In this document: positions 8,862-16,784 of the stretch, one piece after another
How the letters are laid out: every line of letters starts with the position of its first letter
How positions within the stretch are numbered: position 1 is the stretch's first letter
From: Rhizobium sp. 16-488-2b
GTDB lineage: Bacteria > Pseudomonadota > Alphaproteobacteria > Rhizobiales > Rhizobiaceae
DNA length: 64,000 bases
NCBI RefSeq assembly: GCF_017741815.1
Contig: NZ_JAGHMF010000024.1
Span: 91,041-155,040 of the forward strand
Reading direction: 5' to 3'
Made by a program: the position numbers and the translations under genes
Notes under the pieces: model-generated
What the model saw: only the letters and a program-made list of their open reading frames with translations
Told to the model about the DNA's origin: nothing
Database searches by the model: none

Positions 8862-8875
8862 TTGACTGATATCAA
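8862..8875. promoter_or_regulatory. FNR/FixK-like palindrome (low confidence)
   Basis: TTGACTGATATCAA fits TTGA-N6-TCAA, the FNR/FixK/FnrN anaerobox, with one half-site identical to the classical ATCAA. It begins two bases after the adenosyltransferase stop codon and lies only 21 bases before the rhomboid ATG. That is too close for normal class II activation unless the true start lies downstream. It may be chance. Confidence 0.25.
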
Positions 8876-8896
8876 GCAACTGGACCGCCGGCCCAT

Positions 8897-9682
8897 ATGT
8901 TCATACCACTGCACGATGCCAACACGCTGAAGCATATCAAGCTGCAATGGGTGACGATGGGGCTGATCGCGGTCAACATCGTCGTCTGGCTGTTTACCGG
9001 CGTCATCGCCACGGAATCGGTCGCGCAGGCAGCCTTCGTCGGCCTCGGCTACATCCCGGCCGTCGCCTTCCACTACGCCCATCTCGAGCCGGCGCTCGCG
9101 ATCACGCCCGAGCCGCTGACCTATATCAGCTACGCCTTCGTCCATTCCGGCTTCTGGCACCTCGCCTCCAACATGCTGTTCCTCTGGGTCTTCGGCGACA
9201 ATGTCGAGGATGCGATGGGCCATCTGCGCTTCCTCGTCTTCTATCTCCTTTGCGCCATCTCCGGCGCGCTAGTGCATGGCCTGATCGGCATGACCTCGCA
9301 GGCGCCGCTGATCGGCGCGTCCGGCGCCATATCGGGCGTCGTCGCCGCCTATCTCATGCTGCACCCGCGCGTGAAGGTCTGGGTGCTGGTCTTCATGCGC
9401 GTGCCGCTGCCGCTTCCAGCCTTCGTGCCGCTGATCCTCTGGACCGGCCAGCAATTCGTCATGCTGGCGCTCGAGCCTGATGGTAACGTCTCCTGGGGCG
9501 CCCATGTCGGCGGCATTATCGCAGGCGCTCTGCTGGTGCTCGTCATGCGCCGTCGCGGGGTGCCGCTCTTCGACAGCGAGGTGGTGACGCCCAAGGCCGT
9601 GCGCGACCGCCCCACGCCCAATCCCGCCATGATCACCACGTCAGGCCAGCCGCCCCGCCCTCGCTTGCCCTGGGACAAATGA
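8897..9682 (+). CDS. Rhomboid family intramembrane serine protease
   Basis: 261-residue polytopic membrane protein. It has the rhomboid catalytic dyad: S142 in GASGAISG and H203 in WGAHVGG. The HxxxN element (H88, N92 in FWHLASNMLF) forms the oxyanion-side motif. Rhomboids cut transmembrane helices of substrate proteins within the membrane. The C-terminus after about residue 215 is a cytosolic Pro-rich tail. The substrate is unknown. It is downstream of the adenosyltransferase on the same strand. Confidence 0.92.
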   Translation: MFIPLHDANTLKHIKLQWVTMGLIAVNIVVWLFTGVIATESVAQAAFVGLGYIPAVAFHYAHLEPALAITPEPLTYISYAFVHSGFWHLASNMLFLWVFGDNVEDAMGHLRFLVFYLLCAISGALVHGLIGMTSQAPLIGASGAISGVVAAYLMLHPRVKVWVLVFMRVPLPLPAFVPLILWTGQQFVMLALEPDGNVSWGAHVGGIIAGALLVLVMRRRGVPLFDSEVVTPKAVRDRPTPNPAMITTSGQPPRPRLPWDK

Positions 9683-9693
9683 AGCCGAAAATA

Positions 9694-9709
9694 TTGACGT
9701 GAACGTAAA
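9694..9709. promoter_or_regulatory. LiuR-like MerR-family operator upstream of etfBA
   Basis: TTGACGTGAACGTAAA is an imperfect palindrome (6 of 7 arm positions pair) of the form TTKACGT-NN-ACGTAAA. This matches the operator described for LiuR, the MerR-family regulator of branched-chain amino acid and acyl-CoA catabolism in proteobacteria, whose regulon often includes etfBA. It overlaps the presumed promoter. A closely similar perfect palindrome occurs upstream of mdh. Assignment to LiuR rests on motif resemblance. Confidence 0.55.
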
Positions 9710-9720
9710 GGTAATATAAT
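9694..9720 (+). promoter_or_regulatory. Candidate etfBA promoter
   Basis: TTGACG (9694-9699) and a consensus TATAAT (9715-9720) are separated by 15 bases, shorter than the usual 17. The ACGT palindrome occupies the -35 and spacer, so a bound regulator would act directly on polymerase binding. Start would be near 9727, giving a leader of about 130 bases. Confidence 0.4.
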
Positions 9721-9724
9721 CCCC

Positions 9725-9859
9725 ATGGAATTTGCCTGTCTGCGTCATGGAAGCGTTGTCTTTGGAGGAAAAACGCGTATCCATGTCGCCATTCGACAAT
9801 CGGAGCAGCGCGGAAACGCGCATTTTCTTGGCGAAAGAGTTGAAGGAAGGACCACATGA
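9725..9859 (+). CDS. Possible 44-residue leader ORF ending in the etfB start codon
   Basis: An ATG at 9725 opens a frame of 44 codons that ends with TGA at 9857-9859, overlapping the etfB ATG (9856) as ATGA. The ATG lies at about the predicted transcription start, so it would be leaderless or nearly so. The peptide (starting MEFACLRHGSVVFGG) matches no family I know. etfB has its own strong AAGGAAGGA site, so coupling is not needed. It could be chance. Confidence 0.25.
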   Translation: MEFACLRHGSVVFGGKTRIHVAIRQSEQRGNAHFLGERVEGRTT

Positions 9860-10602
9860 AGATTCTCGTCCCAGTAAAGCGGGTGGTTGATTACAACGTG
9901 AAGATCCGCGTGAAGCCGGATGGCACGGGCGTCGAACTGGCCAACATCAAGATGTCGATGAACCCCTTCGACGAAATCTCGGTGGAAGAGGCGCTTCGCC
10001 TGAAGGAAGCCGGCAAGGCCGAGGAAGTGATCGTGGTCTCGATCGGTCCCGCGAAGGCCGAAGAAACGCTGCGCACCGCGCTCGCCATGGGTGCCGACCG
10101 CGCCATCCTCGTCGAGACCGACGATGCCGTCGAGCCGCTCGCCGTCGCCAAGATCCTGAAGGGCGTCGCCGACGCCGAACAGCCGGGCCTCATCATCGTC
10201 GGCAAGCAGGCGATCGATGACGATTCGAACCAGACCGGCCAGATGCTGGCCGCATTGCTCGGCACCGCGCAGGCCACCTTCGCCTCGAAGATCGAGATCG
10301 GCGATGGCAAGGCAACCGTGACCCGCGAAGTCGACGGCGGCCTGCAGACGATCGACGTCAAGTTGCCTGCAGTCGTCACCACCGACCTGCGTCTCAACGA
10401 GCCGCGCTACGCTTCGCTGCCCAACATCATGAAGGCGAAGAAGAAGCCGCTCGACAAGAAGGCGCCCGCCGATTTCGGCGTTTCCACCGCACCGAAGCTC
10501 AAGGTGCTGAAGACCGAAGAACCCTCCGGCCGCAAGGCAGGCGTCAAGGTCGCATCGGTTTCTGAGCTCGTCGAAAAGCTCAAGTCCGCTGGCGTCCTCT
10601 AA
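9856..10602 (+). CDS. etfB: Electron transfer flavoprotein subunit beta
   Basis: 248 residues, full length for the family. It begins MKILVPVKRVVDYNVK and carries the adenine-nucleotide-binding loop region and the conserved GKQAIDDDSNQTGQMLAALL segment (about 116-135), the ETF beta signature. ETF is a soluble heterodimer carrying one FAD and one AMP; it accepts electrons from acyl-CoA and other flavin dehydrogenases and passes them to ETF:ubiquinone oxidoreductase. AAGGAAGGA precedes the ATG. etfA follows after 23 bases with its own AAAGGAG. Confidence 0.96.
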   Translation: MKILVPVKRVVDYNVKIRVKPDGTGVELANIKMSMNPFDEISVEEALRLKEAGKAEEVIVVSIGPAKAEETLRTALAMGADRAILVETDDAVEPLAVAKILKGVADAEQPGLIIVGKQAIDDDSNQTGQMLAALLGTAQATFASKIEIGDGKATVTREVDGGLQTIDVKLPAVVTTDLRLNEPRYASLPNIMKAKKKPLDKKAPADFGVSTAPKLKVLKTEEPSGRKAGVKVASVSELVEKLKSAGVL

Positions 10603-10625
10603 GGTTCGAGAAAGGAGATATCACC

Positions 10626-11555
10626 ATGGCCATTCTTCTTCTGGCTGATCACGACAACGCAACCCTTTCCGACCAGACCGCCAAGACGCTTGCGGCAGCC
10701 GCCAAGATTGGTGGCGACGTGCATGTGCTGGTCGCCGGCAAGGGCGCCAAGCCCGCAGCCGATGCCGCCGCCAAGCTGTCGGGCGTCTCCAAGGTTCTGC
10801 TCGCCGAAAGCGACGAGCTTGCCAACAATCTGGCCGAGCCGCTGACCGACCTGATCGTTTCGCTGGCAGCAAGCTACGACACCATCATCTCGGCCGCCAC
10901 CTCGGTCGGCAAGAACGTGCTGCCGCGCGTCGCAGCCCTGCTTGATGTCGCCCAGGTCTCCGAGATCATCGAGGTGGTTTCGGCCGACACCTTCAAGCGC
11001 CCGATCTATGCCGGCAACGCCATCCAGACGGTGCAGTCGACCGACGCCAAGAAGGTCATCACCGTCCGCACGGCGTCCTTCGCCGCTGCCCCTGAGGGCG
11101 GTTCGGCTTCGGTCGAGGCGATCCCCGCCGTTTCCGATCCGGGTCTGTCGACCTTCGTCAAGGATGCGCTGTCGACCTCCGACCGTCCGGAACTGACATC
11201 GGCCAAGATCATCATCTCCGGCGGCCGCGCGCTCGGTTCCTCGGAGAAGTTCCAGGAAGTCATCCTGCCTGTTGCCGACAAGCTCGGTGCCGCCGTCGGC
11301 GCCTCGCGCGCCGCCGTCGATGCCGGCTACGCGCCGAACGACTGGCAGGTCGGCCAGACCGGCAAGGTGGTCGCGCCCGATCTCTACATCGCCTGCGGCA
11401 TCTCCGGCGCCATCCAGCATCTGGCCGGCATGAAGGATTCGAAGGTCATCGTCGCGATCAACAAGGACGAGGAAGCACCGATCTTCCAGGTCGCCGATTT
11501 CGGCCTCGTCGCCGATCTCTTCGACGCCCTGCCCGAGCTGCAGAAGGCTCTCTAG
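10626..11555 (+). CDS. etfA: Electron transfer flavoprotein subunit alpha
   Basis: 309 residues. The C-terminal FAD domain is complete: SGGRALGSSEKF, VGASRAAVDAGY, QVGQTGK and LYIACGISGAIQHLAGM, which includes the ETF alpha signature. The N-terminal domain packs against EtfB. It forms the etfBA unit that carries electrons from beta-oxidation and amino acid catabolism to the quinone pool. The next gene, a 3-hydroxybutyryl-CoA dehydrogenase, acts in the same acyl-CoA metabolism. Confidence 0.96.
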   Translation: MAILLLADHDNATLSDQTAKTLAAAAKIGGDVHVLVAGKGAKPAADAAAKLSGVSKVLLAESDELANNLAEPLTDLIVSLAASYDTIISAATSVGKNVLPRVAALLDVAQVSEIIEVVSADTFKRPIYAGNAIQTVQSTDAKKVITVRTASFAAAPEGGSASVEAIPAVSDPGLSTFVKDALSTSDRPELTSAKIIISGGRALGSSEKFQEVILPVADKLGAAVGASRAAVDAGYAPNDWQVGQTGKVVAPDLYIACGISGAIQHLAGMKDSKVIVAINKDEEAPIFQVADFGLVADLFDALPELQKAL

Positions 11556-11741
11556 GTCGATGGTGCCCGGTTTCGCATGCGGCGCCGGGCTTCCATGATC
11601 GCGTGTCATCTTTCGCACATGCGAGCGACTGGAAAATTATCTTTTTAGGGGCTACTACTGCTGCCGGGCGATCATTCGTCCGGCAGTTTTGTTGAATAGG
11701 TACGGCAATCGCGGGGGCGAAGGCCGAGCAGGGGTGTGGAG

Positions 11742-12623
11742 ATGACTGCGGTGTTCAAGACAATCGGAATTATCGGCGCGGGCCAGATGGGTTGCGGCAT
11801 CGCGCAGGTTTCGGCTAGCGCAGGCTACAAGGTCCACATCTATGATCTTACCCAGGATCGCATCGAGCGCGGGCTCGCCACCATCAACGGCAACCTCGCC
11901 CGCCACGTCACCAGCGGCAAGATGACCGACGAGGAGCGCTCGAGCACGCTCTCGTTGATATCGGGCTCCGCCGACATCAACGACCTCGCCTCCTCCGATC
12001 TCGTCATCGAGGCCGCGACCGAGGACGAAAGCGTCAAGCGCAAGATCTACGCCACGGTCTGTCCGGTCCTGAAGCCGGAAGCGATCATCGCCACCAACAC
12101 CTCTTCCCTTTCGATCACCCGTCTGGCCTCCGCCACCGACCGCCCCGAGCGCTTCATGGGCATCCATTTCATGAACCCGGTGCCTGTCATGAAGCTGGTC
12201 GAGCTGGTGCGCGGGATCGCCACCGAAGAGACCACCTTCAAGAAGGCCCGCGAATTCGTCGCCTCGCTCGAAAAGACCGTCACCGTCGCCGAGGACTTCC
12301 CGGCCTTCATCGTCAACCGCATCCTGCTGCCGATGATCAACGAGGCGATCTACACGCTCTACGAAGGCGTCGGCACCGTCGATGCCATCGACACCGCCAT
12401 GAAACTCGGCGCCAACCACCCCATGGGCCCGCTGCAACTCGCCGACTTCATCGGCCTCGACACCTGCCTCTCGATCATGCAGGTGCTGCATGACGGCCTG
12501 GCGGACAGCAAGTACCGCCCCTGCCCGTTGCTGGTGAAATATGTTGAGGCCGGCTGGCTTGGGCGCAAGTCGGGCCGTGGCTTCTATGATTATCGTGGTG
12601 AGGTTCCGGTTCCGACGCGGTAG
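11742..12623 (+). CDS. 3-hydroxybutyryl-CoA dehydrogenase
   Basis: 293 residues. The NAD-binding motif GAGQMG is at residues 12-17, and NTSSLSIT, GIHFMNPVPVMKLVELV and the catalytic histidine in GIHF belong to the 3-hydroxyacyl-CoA dehydrogenase family. The C-terminal helical domain (NHPMGPLQLADFIGLD) is present. It oxidises or reduces C4 hydroxyacyl-CoA in butyrate or polyhydroxybutyrate metabolism. The ATG at 11742 or the GTG two codons upstream (11736) may be the start. It lies 186 bases after etfA, which may place it under its own promoter. Confidence 0.92.
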   Translation: MTAVFKTIGIIGAGQMGCGIAQVSASAGYKVHIYDLTQDRIERGLATINGNLARHVTSGKMTDEERSSTLSLISGSADINDLASSDLVIEAATEDESVKRKIYATVCPVLKPEAIIATNTSSLSITRLASATDRPERFMGIHFMNPVPVMKLVELVRGIATEETTFKKAREFVASLEKTVTVAEDFPAFIVNRILLPMINEAIYTLYEGVGTVDAIDTAMKLGANHPMGPLQLADFIGLDTCLSIMQVLHDGLADSKYRPCPLLVKYVEAGWLGRKSGRGFYDYRGEVPVPTR

Positions 12624-12664
12624 GTTTTTGGTCTGCCGAAGACCGGCCGCAATCGCCGAGCCCG

Positions 12665-12856
12665 GAGCCTCCTCATCCGCCTGCCGGCACCTTCTCCCCG
12701 TCGGGGAGAAGAGACTTTGGGGCGGGCCGCTCGCTTCGCAACTTAGCTAGAGAAATTTCTTATCCAAGGCTTCAGAAGGGCAAAACGCCCGCGCCCAGCC
12801 CCTTCTCCCCAGCGGGGAGAAGTGCCGGAGCACAGCGAGGCGATGAGGGGGCCACC
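12665..12856. repeat. Pair of RIME-like intergenic palindromes
   Basis: Two elements lie in opposite orientation. The first has a perfect palindrome with 10-base arms (CTTCTCCCCG, 12691-12711) preceded by CCTCATCCGCCTGCCGG. The second has 9-base arms (12802-12822) followed by a degenerate inverted copy of the same flank ending GATGAGGGGG. This layout fits the RIME1 rhizobial intergenic mosaic elements. They lie between two convergent genes, where such elements could serve as transcript 3' ends. Confidence 0.75.
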
Positions 12857-12888
12857 GGCGCAAACGTTGCGGCTAGCCCCCCAAAACT

Positions 12889-13551
12889 CTAAATCCCCAC
12901 AGCCCCCTTGATCAGCGCCTTGGCATCCGGGCTATCCCAGGCCGCCGGGCCGTTCATCGCCGAGATCAGGCACCCCTTGTCGTCGATCAGCAACGTCACC
13001 GGCAGACCGAACGCCAGCCCCTGCTTCTTCAGCCCGTTGAACACAGCGATCGTGTCGTCGCGGTAAAGCTTCAGTGCATCGACCCCCGTCTCCGACAAAA
13101 ACGTCTTCGGCTTCTCGTCGTCACCGGTGTCGATGTTGACGGGCACCACCTGGAACTTGTCGCTGCCGAGTTCCTTCTCCAGCGCGTTCAAGGCCGGCAT
13201 TTCCTCGCGGCAGGGCACGCACCATGTCGCCCAGAGATTGAAAAGCACCGTCTTGCCGGCGAAATGGTCGAGCGTCATCGGCTTGCCCTCGGCATCCTTG
13301 AAGGCGATCGATGTCATCCGGACCGGCTGTTCGGGCGCGACCATGGCGGCCACCTCGCCCTTCAGGAAGGGCTTGATGCGGGTCGCGATGTCCTTCGTGG
13401 CCTTGCATTCGCCCGCCGCCATATCGGCGCCGCCATTGCCAGACCCCGTCTCCTTAATGTAAACCGCTGCCGCACCGGCAATAATGCCTGCGACGACCGC
13501 GATCCCGATCAGTTTCAGGGATGGCAGGCGCAAGGGCGTTCTTGTTGTCAT
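12889..13551 (-). CDS. tlpA: TlpA family thiol:disulfide interchange protein
   Basis: 220 residues. Residues 13-32 form an uncleaved N-terminal membrane anchor, and the periplasmic domain is a thioredoxin fold with the redox motif WCVPC in NLWATWCVPCREEMPAL. TlpA reduces periplasmic partners and in rhizobia helps copper insertion into cytochrome oxidase, needed in symbiotic or low-oxygen respiration. An additional cysteine pair (one near residue 49, one near residue 197) is present, as in other TlpA proteins. It is divergent from argH. Confidence 0.9.
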   Translation of the reverse strand: MTTRTPLRLPSLKLIGIAVVAGIIAGAAAVYIKETGSGNGGADMAAGECKATKDIATRIKPFLKGEVAAMVAPEQPVRMTSIAFKDAEGKPMTLDHFAGKTVLFNLWATWCVPCREEMPALNALEKELGSDKFQVVPVNIDTGDDEKPKTFLSETGVDALKLYRDDTIAVFNGLKKQGLAFGLPVTLLIDDKGCLISAMNGPAAWDSPDAKALIKGAVGI

Positions 13552-13593
13552 TTCATTCTCCCGGACACGCGTTCTTCAAGGCAGGCATCTTTC

Positions 13594-14994
13594 ATGGCCG
13601 ACAGCACGGACACCAAATCCTCCAACCAGATGTGGGGCGGACGTTTCGCTTCCGGCCCAGATGCGATCATGGAGGAGATAAATGCCTCGATCGGTTTCGA
13701 CAAGAAGCTGTTTGCGCAGGATATTCGCGGATCGATCGCCCACGCCACCATGCTCGCCCACCAGGCTATCATTTCGGCCGATGATAAGGACAAGATCGTC
13801 GAAGGGCTAAACACGATCCTGTCAGAGATCGAGAGCGGCAATTTCGAATTCTCCCGCAAGCTTGAGGACATTCACATGAATGTCGAGGCTCGCCTGGCGA
13901 CGCTGATCGGCCCTGCCGCCGGCCGCCTGCACACAGCCCGCTCGCGCAACGACCAGGTGGCGCTCGATTTCCGCCTCTGGGTGAAGGAAGAGCTGCAGAA
14001 GACCGAACAGCTGCTGACCAGCCTGATCGCGGCCTTCCTCGACCGCGCCGAAGAGCATGCCGATACCGTCATGCCCGGCTTCACGCATCTGCAGACCGCC
14101 CAGCCCGTCACCTTCGGCCATCACTGCATGGCCTATGTCGAGATGTTCGGCCGCGACCGCTCGCGCGTGCGCCACGCCATCGAGCATCTGGACGAGAGCC
14201 CGATCGGCTCGGCCGCACTTGCCGGCACCGGCTATCCGATCGACCGCCACATGACGGCCAAGGCGCTCGGCTTCCGCGAGCCGACCCGCAATTCGATCGA
14301 CACCGTCTCCGACCGCGATTTCGCCATCGAGTTCCTGGCGCTGGCATCGATCTGCGCCATGCACCTGTCGCGCCTGGCCGAAGAGATCGTCATCTGGTCG
14401 ACGCCGCAGTTCGGCTTCGTGCGCCTGTCGGATGCCTTCTCCACCGGCTCCTCGATCATGCCGCAGAAGAAGAACCCGGATGCCGCCGAACTGGTGCGCG
14501 CCAAGACCGGCCGCATCAACGGGTCGCTGATCGCGCTTTTGACGATCATGAAGGGCCTGCCGCTCGCCTATTCCAAGGACATGCAGGAAGACAAGGAACA
14601 GGTCTTCGATGCCGCAGAAAGCCTGGAACTGGCGATCGCCGCGATGACCGGCATGGTCCGCGACCTGACCATCAACACCGAGCGCATGAAGGCTGCCGCC
14701 GGCACCGGTTATTCGACCGCGACCGACCTCGCCGACTGGCTGGTGCGCGAGGCGGGCCTGCCCTTCCGCGACGCCCACCATGTGACCGGCCGCGCCGTGG
14801 CGCTGGCCGAAAGCAAGGGCTGCGATCTCTCCGACCTGTCGCTCACCGATCTCCAGGCGATCAACGCCGCTATCACGGAGAAGGTCTACGACGTCTTGAC
14901 CGTCGAGGCCTCGGTCGCCAGCCGCAAGAGCTTCGGCGGCACGGCGCCTTCGGAAGTCAGGAAGCAGATCACTTACTGGCGCGCCCGCAACTGA
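13594..14994 (+). CDS. argH: Argininosuccinate lyase
   Basis: 466 residues from the ATG at 13594. The fumarase/aspartase superfamily signature GSSIMPQKKNPD is near residues 286-297, and WGGRFASGPD opens the conserved region. It splits argininosuccinate into arginine and fumarate, the last step of arginine synthesis. A longer upstream frame from 13264 is antisense to tlpA and is rejected. lptM and lysA follow on the same strand, a common arrangement in alphaproteobacteria. Confidence 0.96.
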   Translation: MADSTDTKSSNQMWGGRFASGPDAIMEEINASIGFDKKLFAQDIRGSIAHATMLAHQAIISADDKDKIVEGLNTILSEIESGNFEFSRKLEDIHMNVEARLATLIGPAAGRLHTARSRNDQVALDFRLWVKEELQKTEQLLTSLIAAFLDRAEEHADTVMPGFTHLQTAQPVTFGHHCMAYVEMFGRDRSRVRHAIEHLDESPIGSAALAGTGYPIDRHMTAKALGFREPTRNSIDTVSDRDFAIEFLALASICAMHLSRLAEEIVIWSTPQFGFVRLSDAFSTGSSIMPQKKNPDAAELVRAKTGRINGSLIALLTIMKGLPLAYSKDMQEDKEQVFDAAESLELAIAAMTGMVRDLTINTERMKAAAGTGYSTATDLADWLVREAGLPFRDAHHVTGRAVALAESKGCDLSDLSLTDLQAINAAITEKVYDVLTVEASVASRKSFGGTAPSEVRKQITYWRARN

Positions 14995-15002
14995 TCGCGA
15001 AA

Positions 15003-15031
15003 AGGGCGGAGCGCAACCCGCTTCGCCCCTT
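15003..15031 (+). terminator. Hairpin downstream of argH
   Basis: AGGGCGGAGCG and CGCTTCGCCCCT form a GC-rich stem with a short loop, followed by a short T-rich stretch (TTCGATTT) rather than a clean T run. It could end or attenuate the argH transcript before lptM. Confidence 0.35.
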
Positions 15032-15130
15032 CGATTTCGCAAAGCGCGAGACCGCAACAATCAGGGTGCACAAGGCGGATAAACTTCGCTATGAAGGTGT
15101 CCATCCGTGCCGCTTCCCAAGAGGAATTCC

Positions 15131-15325
15131 ATGCAGACCAGCTTCCCGCAGATCATCCGCCTGACGGTCGTTTTCGCCGTGATCGGCCTTGCCGTCGCCG
15201 GATGCGGGCGCAAGGGCGACCTCGATCCGCCGAGCGTGCAGGCAACGAAGGAGGGCGACTCGTCCAAACCGACGCAGCAGCCCGGTGTCAAGGACCGCCA
15301 CTTCTTCCTCGATCCTCTTCTGTAA
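15131..15325 (+). CDS. lptM: LptM (YifL-type) small lipoprotein
   Basis: 64 residues. A hydrophobic signal (residues 8-24) ends in the lipobox AVAGC, with the lipidated cysteine at residue 25, followed by GRKGDLDPP, the hallmark of the LptM/YifL family. In E. coli LptM assists oxidative maturation of the LPS translocon subunit LptD. The position between argH and lysA matches the conserved linkage of yifL-type genes with lysine synthesis genes. GAGGAATTCC precedes the ATG. lysA starts 12 bases downstream. Confidence 0.88.
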   Translation: MQTSFPQIIRLTVVFAVIGLAVAGCGRKGDLDPPSVQATKEGDSSKPTQQPGVKDRHFFLDPLL

Positions 15326-15337
15326 CAGGCGACTAAA

Positions 15338-16606
15338 GTGAACCATTTCGAGTATCGCGACGGCATCCTCTACGCCGAGAACGTTCCCGTTCCCGAGATT
15401 GCCAAGGCCGTCGGCACGCCCTTTTACGTCTATTCCACGGCAACGCTCGAGCGCCACTACAAGGTCTTCTCGCAGGCCTTCAGCGATGTCGACTCGATGG
15501 TCTGCTACGCCATGAAGGCCAATTCGAACCAGGCCGTCCTGAAGACGCTCGGCAATCTCGGCGCCGGCATCGATGTCGTCTCCGAAGGCGAGCTGCGCCG
15601 CGCTCTGGCAGCCGGCATCCCGGCCAACCGCATCATGTTCTCCGGCGTCGGCAAGACCGCGCATGAGATGGACTATGCGCTCGAAGCCGGCATCTACTGC
15701 TTCAACGTCGAATCCGAGCCTGAGCTCGAGATCCTCAACCAGCGCGCCGTCAAGGCCGGCAAGAAGGCGCCCGTCTCCTTCCGCATCAACCCCGATGTCG
15801 ACGCCCGCACGCACGCCAAGATCTCGACCGGCAAGAAGGAAAACAAGTTCGGGATCTCCTGGGAACGCGCCCGCGCCGTCTATGCCCGCGCCGCCACCTT
15901 GCCCGGCATCGAAGCCACCGGCATCGACATGCACATCGGCAGCCAGATCACCGAGCTGCAGCCCTTCGACGATGCCTTCAAGCTGCTGCGCGAGCTCGTC
16001 AGCACGCTGCGCGCCGACGGCCACGACATCCACCATGTCGATATCGGCGGTGGTCTCGGCATTCCCTACAAGGACGACAACAACCCGCCGCCGCTGCCCG
16101 ACGCCTATGCCGCGATCGTCAAGAACCAGCTGCGCGAACTCGACTGCAAGATCGTCATGGAGCCCGGCCGCCTGATCGTCGGCAATGCCGGCATCCTGGT
16201 GACCGAAGTGCTCTACGTGAAGGACGGCGGCGAGAAGACCTTCGTCATCGTCGATGGCGCCATGAACGACCTCATCCGCCCGACGCTCTACGAGGCCTAT
16301 CACGAGATCCGCCCCGTGGTGATCTCGGCCGCCAACGCGCCGCGCATCAAGGCCGATGTCGTCGGCCCCGTTTGCGAGACCGGCGACTACCTGGCGCTCG
16401 ATCGCGAAATGGCGATGCCGAAATCGGGCGATCTCTTCGCCGTTAGCTCCGCCGGAGCCTATGGCGCGGTACAGGCCGGCACATACAATAGCCGCCTTCT
16501 GGTGCCCGAAGTGCTGGTCAAGGGCAGCGATTTCCACGTCATTCGTCCGCGCCGGACCTATGAAGAGCTGATCGCGCTCGACAGCGTCCCCGCCTGGCTC
16601 GACTGA
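15338..16606 (+). CDS. lysA: Diaminopimelate decarboxylase
   Basis: 422 residues, from a GTG start at 15338. The PLP-binding lysine is K60 in VCYAMKANSNQ. The HVDIGGGLG, EPGRLIVGNAG and GPVCETGDYLA motifs of fold-type III decarboxylases are present. It decarboxylates meso-diaminopimelate to L-lysine, the last step of lysine synthesis. Expression is probably coupled with lptM, 12 bases upstream. An 11-base inverted repeat lies just after the stop. Confidence 0.96.
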   Translation: MNHFEYRDGILYAENVPVPEIAKAVGTPFYVYSTATLERHYKVFSQAFSDVDSMVCYAMKANSNQAVLKTLGNLGAGIDVVSEGELRRALAAGIPANRIMFSGVGKTAHEMDYALEAGIYCFNVESEPELEILNQRAVKAGKKAPVSFRINPDVDARTHAKISTGKKENKFGISWERARAVYARAATLPGIEATGIDMHIGSQITELQPFDDAFKLLRELVSTLRADGHDIHHVDIGGGLGIPYKDDNNPPPLPDAYAAIVKNQLRELDCKIVMEPGRLIVGNAGILVTEVLYVKDGGEKTFVIVDGAMNDLIRPTLYEAYHEIRPVVISAANAPRIKADVVGPVCETGDYLALDREMAMPKSGDLFAVSSAGAYGAVQAGTYNSRLLVPEVLVKGSDFHVIRPRRTYEELIALDSVPAWLD

Positions 16607-16624
16607 TCAACGGCAATCACTTTT

Positions 16625-16679
16625 TGGCGAAGACGCGGGAAAAACCGGCATTGGCGGGGGCTTGCCCTCGTCTTCGCCA
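16625..16679. repeat. 11-base perfect inverted repeat after lysA
   Basis: TGGCGAAGACG (16625-16635) is repeated in inverted form (16669-16679) around a 33-base loop that itself can fold. No T run follows. It may stabilise the lysA 3' end or act as a weak terminator before the TIGR02302 gene. Confidence 0.4.
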
Positions 16680-16784
16680 CAAAGAGTGTTATCCTTTCCG
16701 CATACCGTCTTGCCCGGTCGCCGCCGCGCAAGCCCTCTCTGCCCTTTAACGCCAGGCCCCTAACGCCAGATCGCGGAGACCGGA

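Noticed and set aside
12600..12890. Possible CRISPR-like repeats
   Set aside because: There are only two inverted palindromic copies with no regular spacers; they fit rhizobial intergenic elements.
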